A stretch of 64,000 bases of DNA from Labilibaculum sp. K2S (GCF_030372765.1 NZ_JAUCMW010000003.1:186001-250000), one strand, 5' to 3'. Shown: positions 38,562 through 47,309, counted from the first letter of the stretch. Notes: generated by a model not told the origin, from the letters alone. Numbers and translations are program-made.

Positions 38562-39512
38562 CTAATTAACCCTGTTTTTTGTAATTCCATTTTTTAAATA
38601 TTCAATAATATTCTGACTGGCTTCCCGGCTCATTTCAATTCTGGTTTCGCTTGTTGCAGTGCCAATATGCGGTACTACAAGAGCTGTTTTCCGCTTTAAT
38701 AATTTTGGATGAATAATGGGTTCGTTCTCAAAAACATCCAGTGCGGCACCGGCAATTTCTCCTTGTTCCAAAGCTAAGGCCAAATCAGCTTCATTAACAA
38801 CTGCACCTCGGGACGTATTAATTAAAAAGGCCGTTTTTTTCATTCTCAGGAACTCCTTTTCTCTGAATAAATGATGCGTTTCAGGAGTTAAGGGGCAGTG
38901 CAGGGAAATCACATCCGATTTTTCAAGTAGATCTACCAAATTCATATAAACAGCATCCTTCCATTTAATCTCAGAAATGGGCTTCCTATTGTGATAAGCG
39001 ATACTCATACCAAAAACCATTGCCTTTTCGGCAACCGATTTACCAATATTGCCCATCCCAACAATCCCTAAGGTTTTTCCTCGCAGTGTGCTTCCTAAAT
39101 TTTTCATCACTCCCCATTCAAATTCCGGATTTGTTTTTAACCCATAATTGCATAACGAAATTTGTCTGCTCAGGGATAATAAAAGTCCCATACACAATTC
39201 TGCAGTTGGTTCACATACAGCCTCAGGAGTATTGCAAACAATAATTTTTTGCTCATTTGCAGCATCTAAATTGATATTATTAAAGCCAACTCCGTAATTA
39301 CTGATGATTTTCAGATTCTTTCCGGCATTTATTATATCGGCAGATACTTCTCGGTTAAAAATAGATAACAAACCAATACAGTCCGGAATTAGTTCAATTA
39401 ATTCTTCTTTTGTGAAGAATTCCTTTTCGGGATAAATCAAATCAAAATGAGTTTCCAATTCGGTAAGTCCCTCTTTGGGAATTGAATAGGTAATAAGTAT
39501 TTTATTTTTCAC
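38562..39512 (-). CDS. D-2-hydroxyacid dehydrogenase
   Basis: A 316-residue NAD(P)-dependent oxidoreductase of the D-isomer-specific family (glyoxylate/hydroxypyruvate reductase-like). The Rossmann motif is GIVGMGNIGKSVAEKA; the catalytic arginine is expected in INTSRGAVVN, the glutamate in DVFENEP and the histidine in VPHIGTATSETR. The N-terminal catalytic half has NYGVGFNNINLDAA. It probably interconverts a small 2-oxo acid and D-2-hydroxy acid; the HIGTAT loop fits glyoxylate/hydroxypyruvate-type enzymes, but the exact substrate cannot be read. Confidence 0.88.
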   Translation of the reverse strand: MKNKILITYSIPKEGLTELETHFDLIYPEKEFFTKEELIELIPDCIGLLSIFNREVSADIINAGKNLKIISNYGVGFNNINLDAANEQKIIVCNTPEAVCEPTAELCMGLLLSLSRQISLCNYGLKTNPEFEWGVMKNLGSTLRGKTLGIVGMGNIGKSVAEKAMVFGMSIAYHNRKPISEIKWKDAVYMNLVDLLEKSDVISLHCPLTPETHHLFREKEFLRMKKTAFLINTSRGAVVNEADLALALEQGEIAGAALDVFENEPIIHPKLLKRKTALVVPHIGTATSETRIEMSREASQNIIEYLKNGITKNRVN

Positions 39513-39683
39513 AGAATTAACATTAGTAGTATTTAGAGCCTAAAAGGTAGGGATTTAATAAAAATGAGCATTATTTAAAGCTTTGGAATTTAGCAAACTT
39601 TTTTATTTGCCTCTTGATTGCTTATTTGATGTATTGAGTTTGATCCATCCTTTTTATGAATAGATTACCATAAACATATTTTG

Positions 39684-39691
39684 TAGCTTTG
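39684..39691 (+). promoter_or_regulatory. Putative -7 element for the ATP-grasp/GNAT pair
   Basis: TAGCTTTG matches TAnnTTTG and lies 43 bases before the ATG at 39735. The -33 element is not clear. Confidence 0.4.
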
Positions 39692-39734
39692 TGTAAGATT
39701 TGACTCCTAACAACACAACTAACATTACTATTGC

Positions 39735-40904
39735 ATGATTTTATTAGATAAACCTTACGTTTCGAAGTTCTTAAAGGATACAATTGTAAAATATAACTTC
39801 CCGGTTTTGGACACAGGTAATGTTACCGAGACGGGGGAGCTTTCATTGATTGGTTCAGAACAGTTTATTCAACATTTTCGTGATAATACGAATAGTCGTA
39901 TTTATACTAATTCCGAGAATTCAATCAATTAGGTTGTGAACCATTTAAGTTTCACTAAACTACCGCAGTACATTAATGTATTTAAAAATAAAATTGAGTT
40001 TCGAAAATTGATTCAGGGAATGTATCCTGATTTCTTTTTTAGGGAAGTGCTCTTTAAGGATTTGGATGAAATTCAACTGGCAGAATTACCAATACCGTTT
40101 ATAATTAAGCCAGCAGTAGGTTTTTTAAGTCTGGGAGTTCATAAGGTTGTAGATGAAAGTGATTGGTTAAGAGTGAAGCAATTAATTCGTAAGGAATTTA
40201 CAGATGCTCAGGCTTTATTTCCGATCGAGGTAGTAAATGCATCTTCCTTTTTAATTGAAGAAGTAATTGCAGGAGAGGAGTTTGCTTTCGATGTTTATTT
40301 TGATGAAAATGGAGAGGCGGTTGTATTGGGAATTCTAAAGCACCTATTTTCTTCTGATAAGGATGTAAGCGATCGTGTTTATTACACTTCAAAAGAATTG
40401 ATTAAGGCATATCTTCCACAATTTAAGCAGTTTGTACAGAATCTTGGAGAGCGGGTCGAATTGAAAAATTTTCCTGTTCACGTCGAAGTTCGCGTGGATG
40501 AAGCGGGTAAATTAGTTCCGATTGAAGTGAATCCAATGAGGTTTGGCGGTTGGTGTACTACGGCAGATTTAACTTATTTGGCCACTAAATTGAATCCGTA
40601 TCATTGTTTTTTAAGCAATATTAAACCCGATTGGGATCAGATCTTAAATGAAATGGATGATGAGATCTATTCTTTGATTATTTTGGACAATTCCACTAAA
40701 ATACCATCCGGTAAAATTACACATTTTGATTACGAAAAATTATTGAATCATTTCTGTAATCCATTGGAATTGCGAAAGATTGATTACAAAATGTACTCTA
40801 TTTTTGGGATGTTGTTTACCAAAACTCCAAGAGATGAATTCCATGAAATTGAAGAGATATTAGTTTCTGATTTATGTGATTTTGTCATTGAAGAGTCTCA
40901 TTAA
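39735..40904 (+). pseudogene. ATP-grasp family gene with in-frame amber stop
   Basis: Codons from ATG 39735 read 65 residues (from MILLDKPYVSKFLKDTIVKY to SENSIN), stop at TAG 39930-39932, then go on in the same frame to 40904 with about 324 residues. The second part has ATP-grasp features: PFIIKPAVGFLSLGVHKV (lysine strand), FLIEEVIAGEEFAFDVYFDE (hinge region) and VPIEVNPMRFGG (acidic/Asn metal site). From memory, relatives have tryptophan after SENSIN, so TGG to TAG is the simplest cause. A GTG at 39936 could restart translation but would lack the first domain. It lies 17 bases before a GNAT gene that is also cut. Its ligase substrate is unknown. Confidence 0.75.
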
Positions 40905-40921
40905 AATATCAGTGCAGCGAT

Positions 40922-41446
40922 ATGATTACCGATTTTATTATTCGTAAAGCCGAAACTTCAGATGCTCTTTGTATTGCGATGTTTAAAATTCAAGTTTGGC
41001 TTGATACCTATGCTACGGAAGGATTAAATGATGAATACGCGGAATATTTGGCTTCTGAAATCACCAAAGAAAAAACGGAAGCCATACTTCGGAATCCGAA
41101 TAAAAAAATATTTTTAGTTGAGAAGGATATGTGTTTAATTGCGTGCTCTCAACTGGATTACGATACTTCTTGTCCGGTAAAAGATATTACAGATCCGGAG
41201 CTATCCGTACTATATGTATCAAGACATTTTCATAGACAGGGAATTGGGTAAAAACTTTTGCTGCATGCTGAAAATGAGGTGATAAAAAATAAGGGTTCAG
41301 GTTTATGGCTCACAGCTTATTACCAAAACCAAAATGCTCTTGATTTTTATCATTGCCGGAATTATTTGGTTGCTGGCAAGTGTTTTTTCGAAATGGGTGA
41401 AAATAAATACGAAAATTGGTTGTTCTATAAAAAGCTAAAAGTTTAG
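40922..41446 (+). pseudogene. GNAT acetyltransferase gene with in-frame ochre stop
   Basis: From ATG 40922 a GNAT fold is encoded: DFIIRKAETSDALCIAMFKI, the strand LSVLYVSRHFHRQGIG, then a TAA (41249-41251), then in the same frame KLLLHAENEVIKNKGSGLWL and ALDFYHCRNYLVAGK to the stop at 41446. The stop falls exactly inside the acetyl-CoA pyrophosphate loop (Q/R-x-x-G-x-G/A), whose next residue is usually K, A or Q, so one point change explains it. No GNAT could work as the upstream 109-residue piece alone. It follows the broken ATP-grasp gene, so the pair was probably one functional unit. Confidence 0.8.
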
Positions 41447-41464
41447 GGGAATAAGGAGAGAAAG

Positions 41465-42016
41465 TCAATCTTTCTTGGTTTTATTTGTCCACTCGTCTTT
41501 AAGAATTGCATAAATTACATCGTCAACCCATATTCCATCTATGAGGATACTTTTTATAAAATGAGCTTCTTTTCGAAAACCTAAACGCTCAAGCATTGCT
41601 ATCGATTTTATATTTGCCGGATCGACCGAAGCAGTAATACGATGTTTGCTTAAATCAGTAAAAAGGAATCGAATTACTTCTGATAGTGCTTCGTTTGCAA
41701 AGCCTTTTCCATGATGAGTTTTTGCCAGAGTACAACCCAATTCGACCTGTTCTTCGTTTTCGTCTAAAAAATGAATTCCAATATCACCAATCACTTTCTG
41801 ATCTTCTCTGCAGATAATTACGAATTGATACCATGTGTCAATCTGATCGATGCTTTTGGAAACTTTATTGCTGATGAAATCATAAACATCATCAATGTTT
41901 TTCGGGATCCAGCCTTGGTATTGGTTGGTCTTAGCATCTGAACGATAATCGAATACTTCTTTAGCATGTTTATTTTGGATTGTTTGTAAGCATAATCTTT
42001 CTGACTGTAATTCCAT
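41465..42016 (-). CDS. GNAT family N-acetyltransferase, RimJ/RimL type
   Basis: An intact 183-residue GNAT that begins MELQSERLCLQTIQNKHAKE (start at 42016; the 19 codons above it lack family character). It has the RimJ/RimL pattern: VIGDIGIHFLDENEEQVELG, acetyl-CoA loop AKTHHGKGFANEAL, then ANIKSIAMLERLGFRKEAHF. Relatives acetylate ribosomal protein N-termini, small molecules or aminoglycoside-like compounds. It is convergent with the broken GNAT and not closely similar to it. Confidence 0.85.
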   Translation of the reverse strand: MELQSERLCLQTIQNKHAKEVFDYRSDAKTNQYQGWIPKNIDDVYDFISNKVSKSIDQIDTWYQFVIICREDQKVIGDIGIHFLDENEEQVELGCTLAKTHHGKGFANEALSEVIRFLFTDLSKHRITASVDPANIKSIAMLERLGFRKEAHFIKSILIDGIWVDDVIYAILKDEWTNKTKKD

Positions 42017-42306
42017 AATAAATCTATTTGTTTCAAAGACAGGAAAGATAATTTTCTGAAGTGGATTTTGCAAATATGAGTTTAAATCACCTGAAATGGA
42101 TTTTTTTTATAAAGATAGGGGAGTGGAATGACAGCTTAAATTTGTCATATTCAGGTGCATATTATACCCTTAAGGATAAATAATTAGCAATTTGTTGAGA
42201 ATATTTCCGTACATTGCAGAACCTTTAAGAAATGAACAGATAGAAGTATTAATTATCGGATTTAATTTTTGAGGGATTATAATGAATTTCGAATCTTAAA
42301 AAAGCT

Positions 42307-42762
42307 ATGGCAAGACCAAAAGAAACTTACAACAAAAAAGAGAAAGAGAAGCAAAAACTCCAGAAAAGAAAAGAAAAAGAAGCGCGTAAAGAAGAACGAA
42401 AATCCAGTCCAGGTCGTACTTTCGAAGAAATGCTTGCCTATACCGATGAGTTTGGCAATTTGAGTGATACGCCACCAGATCCAACTAAAAAGAAGAAAGA
42501 GATTAACGAAGAAGACATTGTTCTTGGTGCACGAAATAGTGATGACGGTAACTTTGAACAACCTTTAAGAGAGGGTGTTGTATCTTTTTTCAATACAAGT
42601 AAAGGATATGGATTTATCAAGGATTTAGAAACCAAGGAGAGTATTTTTGTGCATATCAATGGTCTTGTAGATTCAGTAAGTGAGAATGATAAAGTTAACT
42701 TTGAAACTGAGCGTGGTCCTAAAGGGATGAATGCTGTAAATGTTACTTTAGTTAAAAAATAA
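42307..42762 (+). CDS. Cold-shock domain protein with charged N-terminal extension
   Basis: A 151-residue protein. Residues 1-85 are a Lys/Glu-rich, probably disordered segment (KKEKEKQKLQKRKEKEARKE) with an acidic middle; residues 87-151 form a cold-shock domain with RNP1 KGYGFIKDL and RNP2 IFVHINGL. It should bind single-stranded RNA or DNA. It faces the first of two short Csp genes and shares a terminator with it (42795-42827). Extended CSD proteins of this form are common in Bacteroidota, where they may act as RNA chaperones. Confidence 0.9.
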   Translation: MARPKETYNKKEKEKQKLQKRKEKEARKEERKSSPGRTFEEMLAYTDEFGNLSDTPPDPTKKKKEINEEDIVLGARNSDDGNFEQPLREGVVSFFNTSKGYGFIKDLETKESIFVHINGLVDSVSENDKVNFETERGPKGMNAVNVTLVKK

Positions 42763-42794
42763 ACAGCTGTTTTGGTTGTTACAATTTTAAGAAA

Positions 42795-42827
42795 TAAAAA
42801 ACCACCCTTTTGGGGTGGTTTTTTATT
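42795..42827. terminator. Bidirectional terminator between two CSD genes
   Basis: AACCACCC and GGGTGGTT with a short loop; A run on one side and T run on the other. It lies between the convergent genes ending at 42762 and 42848. Confidence 0.85.
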
Positions 42828-42847
42828 TTGTATGAAAGTAATATGAA

Positions 42848-43039
42848 CTAGTCGATTACTCTTACATTTACTGCGTTCATACCTTTTCTTCCTTTTTCCA
42901 TATCGTACTCAACTTTATCGTTTTCACGAATTTCGTCGATAAGACCCGATGAGTGTACGAAGATGTCTTCACTTGAATCTGCTGGTTTAATGAATCCAAA
43001 ACCTTTAGATTCGTTAAAGAATTTTACTGTTCCTTCCAT
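42848..43039 (-). CDS. Cold shock protein, paralog 1
   Basis: A 63-residue CspA-type protein: MEGTVKFFNESKGFGFIKPA with RNP1 KGFGFIKP and RNP2 IFVHSSGL, then KVEYDMEKGRKGMNAVNVRV. It differs from the copy at 43508-43699 at only five residues (A/D20, S/T31, M/S47, K/R49, R/K51). It is preceded by a leader of about 140 nt that is also conserved in the other copy. Csp proteins melt RNA structure at low temperature or in rapid growth. Confidence 0.95.
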   Translation of the reverse strand: MEGTVKFFNESKGFGFIKPADSSEDIFVHSSGLIDEIRENDKVEYDMEKGRKGMNAVNVRVID

Positions 43040-43182
43040 TGTAATGTTTTTTAAAATAATAAGATGTTTGTTTAAAGTCTGTATTCTTATTTAATTGCCA
43101 GTAACAGTTCTATTATTTTTATTCCTAAACGGAATGAATAGTAATGAATGGTATTGAAATTATTATTTAATAAGACTTTCGA
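43040..43182 (-). promoter_or_regulatory. Conserved 5' leader of Csp paralog 1
   Basis: In plus-strand reading, blocks TGTAATGTTTTTTAAAA, CAGTAAC, CTATTATTTTTATTC, ATGGTATTGAAATTATT and TAAGACTTT recur in the same order in 43700-43858. Conservation far from the coding region suggests a functional RNA leader, possibly a cold-responsive structure as in E. coli cspA. Confidence 0.5.
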
Positions 43183-43188
43183 ACAAAA

Positions 43189-43220
43189 CAAATATAAAAA
43201 AAACAATTTTTCAATCCAAA
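43189..43220 (-). promoter_or_regulatory. Promoter of Csp paralog 1 (long-leader mRNA)
   Basis: On the minus strand TTTG (43220-43217) is followed after 20 bases by TATATTTG (43196-43189). The start site near 43182 would leave a 5' leader of about 140 nt (43040-43182). Confidence 0.6.
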
Positions 43221-43452
43221 AATAACCGTCAAAGTTTTGAGTTCTGTAATGATACTTGTTGTGAGGTGATTATGGATTTAGTTTGGTTGGATTTTCACTG
43301 TTTGGTCTATGGAGATTACTTGCGAGAAGGAGTGATTAGATTTGGAAAAGAGATGGTATTTATTCTTGCTGAGTTAATTTTCTAGCATAGAAATGCAAGG
43401 CTGACATTTGTAAAGAAGAGCTATTGGGGATGTATTTACCGATTTATAGATA

Positions 43453-43487
43453 TAAAAAAAAACCACCCTGTTGGATGGTTTTTTATT
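43453..43487 (-). terminator. Terminator of Csp paralog 2
   Basis: An AACCACCC/GGATGGTT stem with an A/T-run frame, 20 bases after the stop of the second Csp gene. It is similar to the terminator after paralog 1, so the duplication seems to have included it. Confidence 0.75.
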
Positions 43488-43507
43488 TTGTATAAAAGTA
43501 ATACGAA

Positions 43508-43699
43508 TTAGTCGATAACTCTTACGTTAACGGCATTCATACCTTTTTTTCCACGTTCTGAATCGTACTCAACTTTATCGTTTTCACGAATTTCGTCAAT
43601 AAGACCTGTTGAATGTACAAAGATGTCTTCACTTGAATCGTCTGGTTTAATGAATCCAAAACCTTTAGATTCGTTAAAGAATTTTACTGTTCCTTCCAT
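43508..43699 (-). CDS. Cold shock protein, paralog 2
   Basis: A 63-residue CspA-type protein, MEGTVKFFNESKGFGFIKPD with RNP2 IFVHSTGL and DSERGKKGMNAVNVRV. It is a near-copy of paralog 1, 470 bases away in the same direction, with its own promoter, leader and terminator; the first 60 bases of the coding region and the last are almost identical at DNA level. The tandem copies probably come from a local duplication that spanned leader to terminator. Confidence 0.95.
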   Translation of the reverse strand: MEGTVKFFNESKGFGFIKPDDSSEDIFVHSTGLIDEIRENDKVEYDSERGKKGMNAVNVRVID

Positions 43700-43868
43700 T
43701 GTAATGTTTTTTAAAAATAATAAATTAAACGTTTAAAGACTTTAATTTAGTAATTAGCAGTAACAAACCTATTATTTTTATTCTAAAAGAAACAAATAGT
43801 AACGAATGATATTGAAATTATTGGTGGAGATAAATCTCCCTTAAGACTTTTAAACTATTGCAAAGATA
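43700..43868 (-). promoter_or_regulatory. Promoter -7 element and conserved leader of Csp paralog 2
   Basis: The minus strand reads TATCTTTG at 43868-43861, a consensus -7 element, which gives a leader of about 155 nt. The leader shares the ordered blocks found upstream of paralog 1 and has one extra hairpin (GGAGAT-AA-ATCTCC in the region 43832-43850). Confidence 0.55.
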
Positions 43869-44056
43869 TATAAAACTTTTACTCTATCCTAACTAAGTGC
43901 AGTATAGTTTTTGTTTCCAGCATAGAAATTAAAGAATATATCTAATAATATTACGGCTTATTTTTGTATTGTCCTTATATATAGGCGGTTGCAATTTAGG
44001 TTGTGAAGCCCTCTATTGTGAACTTAGTTGTGGTTGAGTACTAAAAATAGATCATT

Positions 44057-44812
44057 TTACTTATCCAGTTCACCAAATACTCTTCTTAAGAGATCATTAA
44101 CCCTCTTTAAAGGGTCTTTTCTGATCAGTTTCTCTTCATCTGCAACTTTAAGAAATAAAGCACTTAGTGCTTTTTCGGTAACATATGCATCGAGCTTGGT
44201 ATTTATTGGCTCTAAACTGGCTAATTTTCCGGCAAAACTTCCTGCCACAGCATTGTAATTTTTGGTTAATAAACTCCACGATTCATTCGTGGATAAATTT
44301 GCAACCAGCTTTTTATCTAAGGAGGCCTTTACTTTGGGCATAAACAGATCTTGTAATTTATTTTGAGTTTTGTTTTGAAGATATATGGTTGCTGCATTGT
44401 TTCCTCCTTTAAGAATGCCAAATGCATCTGCAATTGTCATTTCAGTAATAGCCGAAACAAATATTGGTGTTGCTTCAGAAACCGCATCTTCTGCAGCACG
44501 GTTAAGTCTAAGAACAACTTTATCTACTAATTCTGAGCCTCCTGGTAGCAGATTGATATTTTTTGTAATGCTTTGTGCCTCCGGAGGCAGCAGTATTTTA
44601 ATCAACTCGTCTTTGTAGAAACCATCCTTCTTGGATAGCAGGCTTGACGCATTCTTACTGCCAATTTTTAATGCCTCTTTTAATCCGGAACTTACTTCAG
44701 CGCTGGATAAAGGTTTTGGTTGAGAGAGTGCATACTGATCCATGAAAGGCTGTAGCTCAGCGCAAGAAGCAAATAGGAAACAAATTAATAGGATTGAGGT
44801 CGTCTTATTCAT
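44057..44812 (-). CDS. DUF4197 family lipoprotein
   Basis: A 251-residue protein with a lipoprotein signal (MNKTTSILLICFLFASC, Cys17). The mature part is helical with the DUF4197 features GLKEALKIGSKNASSLLSKK, LLPPEAQSITKNINLLPGG and RAAEDAVSEATPIFVSAITE. DUF4197 proteins are widespread in Bacteroidota and Proteobacteria and have no known function. The start is set at 44812 because the signal peptide begins there; the extra 23 codons above (to 44881) run into the terminator of the neighbour. Confidence 0.88.
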   Translation of the reverse strand: MNKTTSILLICFLFASCAELQPFMDQYALSQPKPLSSAEVSSGLKEALKIGSKNASSLLSKKDGFYKDELIKILLPPEAQSITKNINLLPGGSELVDKVVLRLNRAAEDAVSEATPIFVSAITEMTIADAFGILKGGNNAATIYLQNKTQNKLQDLFMPKVKASLDKKLVANLSTNESWSLLTKNYNAVAGSFAGKLASLEPINTKLDAYVTEKALSALFLKVADEEKLIRKDPLKRVNDLLRRVFGELDK

Positions 44813-44886
44813 AATTGTTGCTTTAATGAAGCTGTTTGTTTTTAAACGCAACAAGGTATCAAAAAATGACAGGAAATTCAATAAGA

Positions 44887-44914
44887 AAAGCCTGCAGAAA
44901 ATTATGCAGGCTTT
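44887..44914 (-). terminator. Terminator of the secreted unknown gene
   Basis: AAAGCCTGCA at 44887-44896 pairs with TGCAGGCTTT at 44905-44914. It is 17 bases after the stop codon of the gene at 44932-45819, with a T-rich tail on the minus strand. Confidence 0.7.
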
Positions 44915-44931
44915 ACAATCGATAGTTGTAT

Positions 44932-45819
44932 TTACTCAGTTATTGCTTTCATAAAATCTTCTACATCTCCAGGGGTGCTCATTATTCTCATAAATGTTCC
45001 CATAGTTAGTTCTGGCCAATACAAGGCAAAACGATATTTACCATGTAGCATACTTGCCTCTTTTCCTTCCAAAATAATCTCATAAGGCATGGCCGCAATA
45101 TGATCTTCTCCAATTATTGGAAGAAATTGTTTTTCCCCATCTTCTGAGTCTAATAAACCAATTCCAAATACGGCTATGTTTTTGTCTTCAAATACTTGTT
45201 CGTAAACTAAACTGGTATTTCCTTTTTTTGTTTTTAAATTTTTACGGATAGTTGTTAGTCCTGCTTCGAATGATTCAAACTCATTTAAATCCACAGGATC
45301 ACTAAAATATGGCATCATCATTTTGTAATGATACTTTTTTAGTGAGCTTTCTTTTATTTCCCCGCCAAATGGAGCGAATTTATCACCTATTGCGGATAAG
45401 GATTTTTTTACATCAGAGGTGATCTTTGAAAGCAAAGATTTGTCGGTTTCGTAGTTACTTAAATAGGCGCAAAAAACATAGTCTGGGTTAAGCATACTTA
45501 CTATAGTGCTTTCTCCTTTTTTAACCAAACCTATTTTAAGCACACTGGCCAAAGCACCTCTGTCTGCTGATTTTAGGCATAATTCACTAAGATCATTTCG
45601 CGTGAAACAAATTACGTAGAGTTCTTGGCTGGCTTCAGGCTGGTATTCTCCTATTATTGAAAATTGATTTGTTTCAAGATTTTGTTTTATGCTTGAAATC
45701 AGTGAACTGATATCCGTTTGTGATGTTCCGACTTTAAAGAAAGGAGACATTTTATTTTCTTGAGCATTGCTAATCTGGACCCAGGCAAAGCAAATCAGAA
45801 TTAGGATTATTTTCTTCAT
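44932..45819 (-). CDS. Secreted protein of unknown function
   Basis: A 295-residue protein with a Sec signal peptide (MKKIILILICFAWVQISNA). The first half (TSQTDISSLISSIKQNLETN, then FSIIGEYQPEASQELYVICF and SLLSKITSDVKKSLSAIGDK) has the look of a DUF302-type alpha/beta domain, but the match is too weak to name. The second half contains an AGLTTIRKNLKTKKGNTSLV segment and a C-terminal LHGKYRFALYWPELTMGTFM region. It is followed by its own terminator and then the DUF4197 lipoprotein gene on the same strand. Confidence 0.7.
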   Translation of the reverse strand: MKKIILILICFAWVQISNAQENKMSPFFKVGTSQTDISSLISSIKQNLETNQFSIIGEYQPEASQELYVICFTRNDLSELCLKSADRGALASVLKIGLVKKGESTIVSMLNPDYVFCAYLSNYETDKSLLSKITSDVKKSLSAIGDKFAPFGGEIKESSLKKYHYKMMMPYFSDPVDLNEFESFEAGLTTIRKNLKTKKGNTSLVYEQVFEDKNIAVFGIGLLDSEDGEKQFLPIIGEDHIAAMPYEIILEGKEASMLHGKYRFALYWPELTMGTFMRIMSTPGDVEDFMKAITE

Positions 45820-46006
45820 AGTAATATTAGTTTGTAGTTATTAAGATGTTTATAACTCCTAATATATAAATATGAAAATAGATAGACTGTGTTATGGGAA
45901 TTGTTTTCTGTTTAAATTTTTTGGACTAAAGGTGTTTATTATCCGAAACTTCAATCAATACAGCACTTTTCATTCTATTTTAAATGATTGTAAATTGAGG
46001 TATTAT

Positions 46007-46014
46007 TAATTTTG
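46007..46014 (+). promoter_or_regulatory. Putative -7 element for the micro-ORF/hemolysin III unit
   Basis: TAATTTTG matches TAnnTTTG, 76 bases before the micro-ORF at 46090 and 169 before the hemolysin III start. No convincing -33 element is at the usual spacing. Confidence 0.3.
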
Positions 46015-46088
46015 TGGCGTCGAATCTTTTCCTGAAATTTGATTTCCCTTCCAAAAGGATGTAAGAATCAGGTATTTAAACTGGATAC

Positions 46089-46186
46089 TATGAAACGACC
46101 ATGTAAAAAGTGTTACACACAGGGGGATGATTATTGGTTCATGGTAAGTTCCATCTGACCATAAAATAAAAAATATAAACAGATGA
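46089..46186 (+). repeat. Dispersed repeat with micro-ORF, copy 2
   Basis: Related to 33052-33173 (same TTATTGGTTCATGGTAA core and CATAAAATAAAAA / TATAAACAGAT tail). Here an ATG-started 22-codon frame runs 46090-46158, MKRPCKKCYTQGDDYWFMVS plus two residues. The tail ends at the ATG of the hemolysin III gene, so the frame could be an upstream leader peptide, or the whole block could be a small mobile repeat. Confidence 0.5.
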
Positions 46187-46866
46187 AATGGATTTTGTTG
46201 CTTGTAAGTTGGTCCAAAGAGGAGAAGAAAAGATTCTCATCTGATAAGGACGCAATTCATGAATTTGCAAACTGGCTTTCTCATGGACTTGGCTTGATGT
46301 TTGGTATTCCGGCAGGCGTGTGGTTGCTAGGTATAGCCTACGAAACGCAGAATATTTATGGATTTGCAGCATGCATGCTCTTTGTTATCGCATTTAATTT
46401 ACTCTATGCTTCATCAACTGTTTACCATTATATGGTCGGAAGTCCAAATCGTAAATTATTTAGAAAGTTCGATCATATCAGCATTTTCTTCATGATTGCA
46501 GGAACTTATACACCGTTTCTTGTTATTTATTTGAATAATCAGGTTGGCAGACTCTATTTGATGATTTTGTGGGGATTGGTAGTTGTTGGAATATTTTATA
46601 AAATATTTTTATTAGGCAGATATCGTTGGATCTCTCTTATGTTATACATATTTATGGGCTGGATTCTGTTTTTTAATTTCTCTGCATTTAGTTCATCTCT
46701 GCCTGCTTTGTGTTTGCAGTGGATAATTGCAGGTGGTATCTTTTATATGTTGGGTGTGGTTTTTTACATGTGGAGAAAGTTGCCATTCAATCATTTTATA
46801 TGGCATTTATTTGTTTTTGCAGGTAGCATTTCTCACTTTATTGCCGTGTATTATTGCATTATATAG
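46183..46866 (+). CDS. Hemolysin III family (PAQR-like) membrane protein
   Basis: A 227-residue protein with seven hydrophobic helices. The metal-site residues of the family are visible: SSTVYHY (SxxxH) in helix 2, FDHISIF after it, and the final HFIWHLFVFAGSISHF pair of histidines in helix 7. HlyIII/YqfA proteins belong to the PAQR/CREST hydrolase superfamily and are linked to membrane lipid homeostasis; haemolytic activity is not proven for most members. A short N-terminal hydrophobic piece (MKWILLLVSWSK) comes before the usual HEFANWLSHG start, so a later start is possible. Confidence 0.9.
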   Translation: MKWILLLVSWSKEEKKRFSSDKDAIHEFANWLSHGLGLMFGIPAGVWLLGIAYETQNIYGFAACMLFVIAFNLLYASSTVYHYMVGSPNRKLFRKFDHISIFFMIAGTYTPFLVIYLNNQVGRLYLMILWGLVVVGIFYKIFLLGRYRWISLMLYIFMGWILFFNFSAFSSSLPALCLQWIIAGGIFYMLGVVFYMWRKLPFNHFIWHLFVFAGSISHFIAVYYCII

Positions 46867-46868
46867 TA

Positions 46869-46961
46869 GAGGCTGACTCAAAATAGGGAGGGTCGATTCT
46901 TTGATATACTGATGTTTCTCTATATTGAATCAAAAAAATGGTTTGTGTCTGAGACAGCCTC
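46869..46961 (+). terminator. Long inverted repeat after the hemolysin III gene
   Basis: GAGGCTGACTCA at the left pairs (with one bulged base) with TGAGACAGCCTC at the right, separated by about 70 AT-rich bases. The arm sequence 'GAGGCTG.CTCA' is a familiar Bacteroidota terminal or terminator repeat. It lies directly after the stop codon at 46866. Confidence 0.5.
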
Positions 46962-46982
46962 AGGATAATTTTATTTCCGTTG

Positions 46983-47309
46983 CTAACAAATTCTGCAGTT
47001 TTTAACATACCAGGAAACAGAATGCTCATTGTTGTCAACCAATTCTTTTATAATTTTTCGATCATCCCAAACAGCACAACAAGAGGTTGATTGATTTAGG
47101 GCCTTAGTCAATTTTGACCAGCGATCCATGATTTCCATGGTTAGAAAATTTTCGTACTCTTTGAATACTTCGATAGCACATGAACCACAAAAATGTAATT
47201 GATCTTCAAGCGGTTTAAGATTTTCATTTTTTGTAAAAATGTGCTCGCCTACCTTAAAAAATTCATTCTCTTTTAATTGAAGAGTTAATTTTAAATCAAT
47301 TGTAGTCAT
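46983..47309 (-). CDS. Unknown cysteine-rich small protein
   Basis: A 108-residue cytosolic protein without signal peptide. Seven cysteines occur, in LHFCGSCAIEVF, TSCCAVWDDR and the terminal VKNCRIC, so a metal site or disulfides are possible. The first 40 residues (MTTIDLKLTLQLKENEFFKV) look like a beta-rich module. No family was recognised. It lies between the hemolysin III gene and tryptophanase on the minus strand. Confidence 0.6.
   Translation of the reverse strand: MTTIDLKLTLQLKENEFFKVGEHIFTKNENLKPLEDQLHFCGSCAIEVFKEYENFLTMEIMDRWSKLTKALNQSTSCCAVWDDRKIIKELVDNNEHSVSWYVKNCRIC

Noticed and set aside
39930..41251. Stop-codon reassignment or programmed readthrough
   Set aside because: The two stops differ (TAG and TAA), many genes in the window end normally with both, and no readthrough signal was recognised. 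Point mutations are simpler.
42277..42561. 94-codon minus-strand frame opposite the extended CSD gene
   Set aside because: It is the complement of a lysine-rich coding stretch (Phe/Leu-rich by composition).
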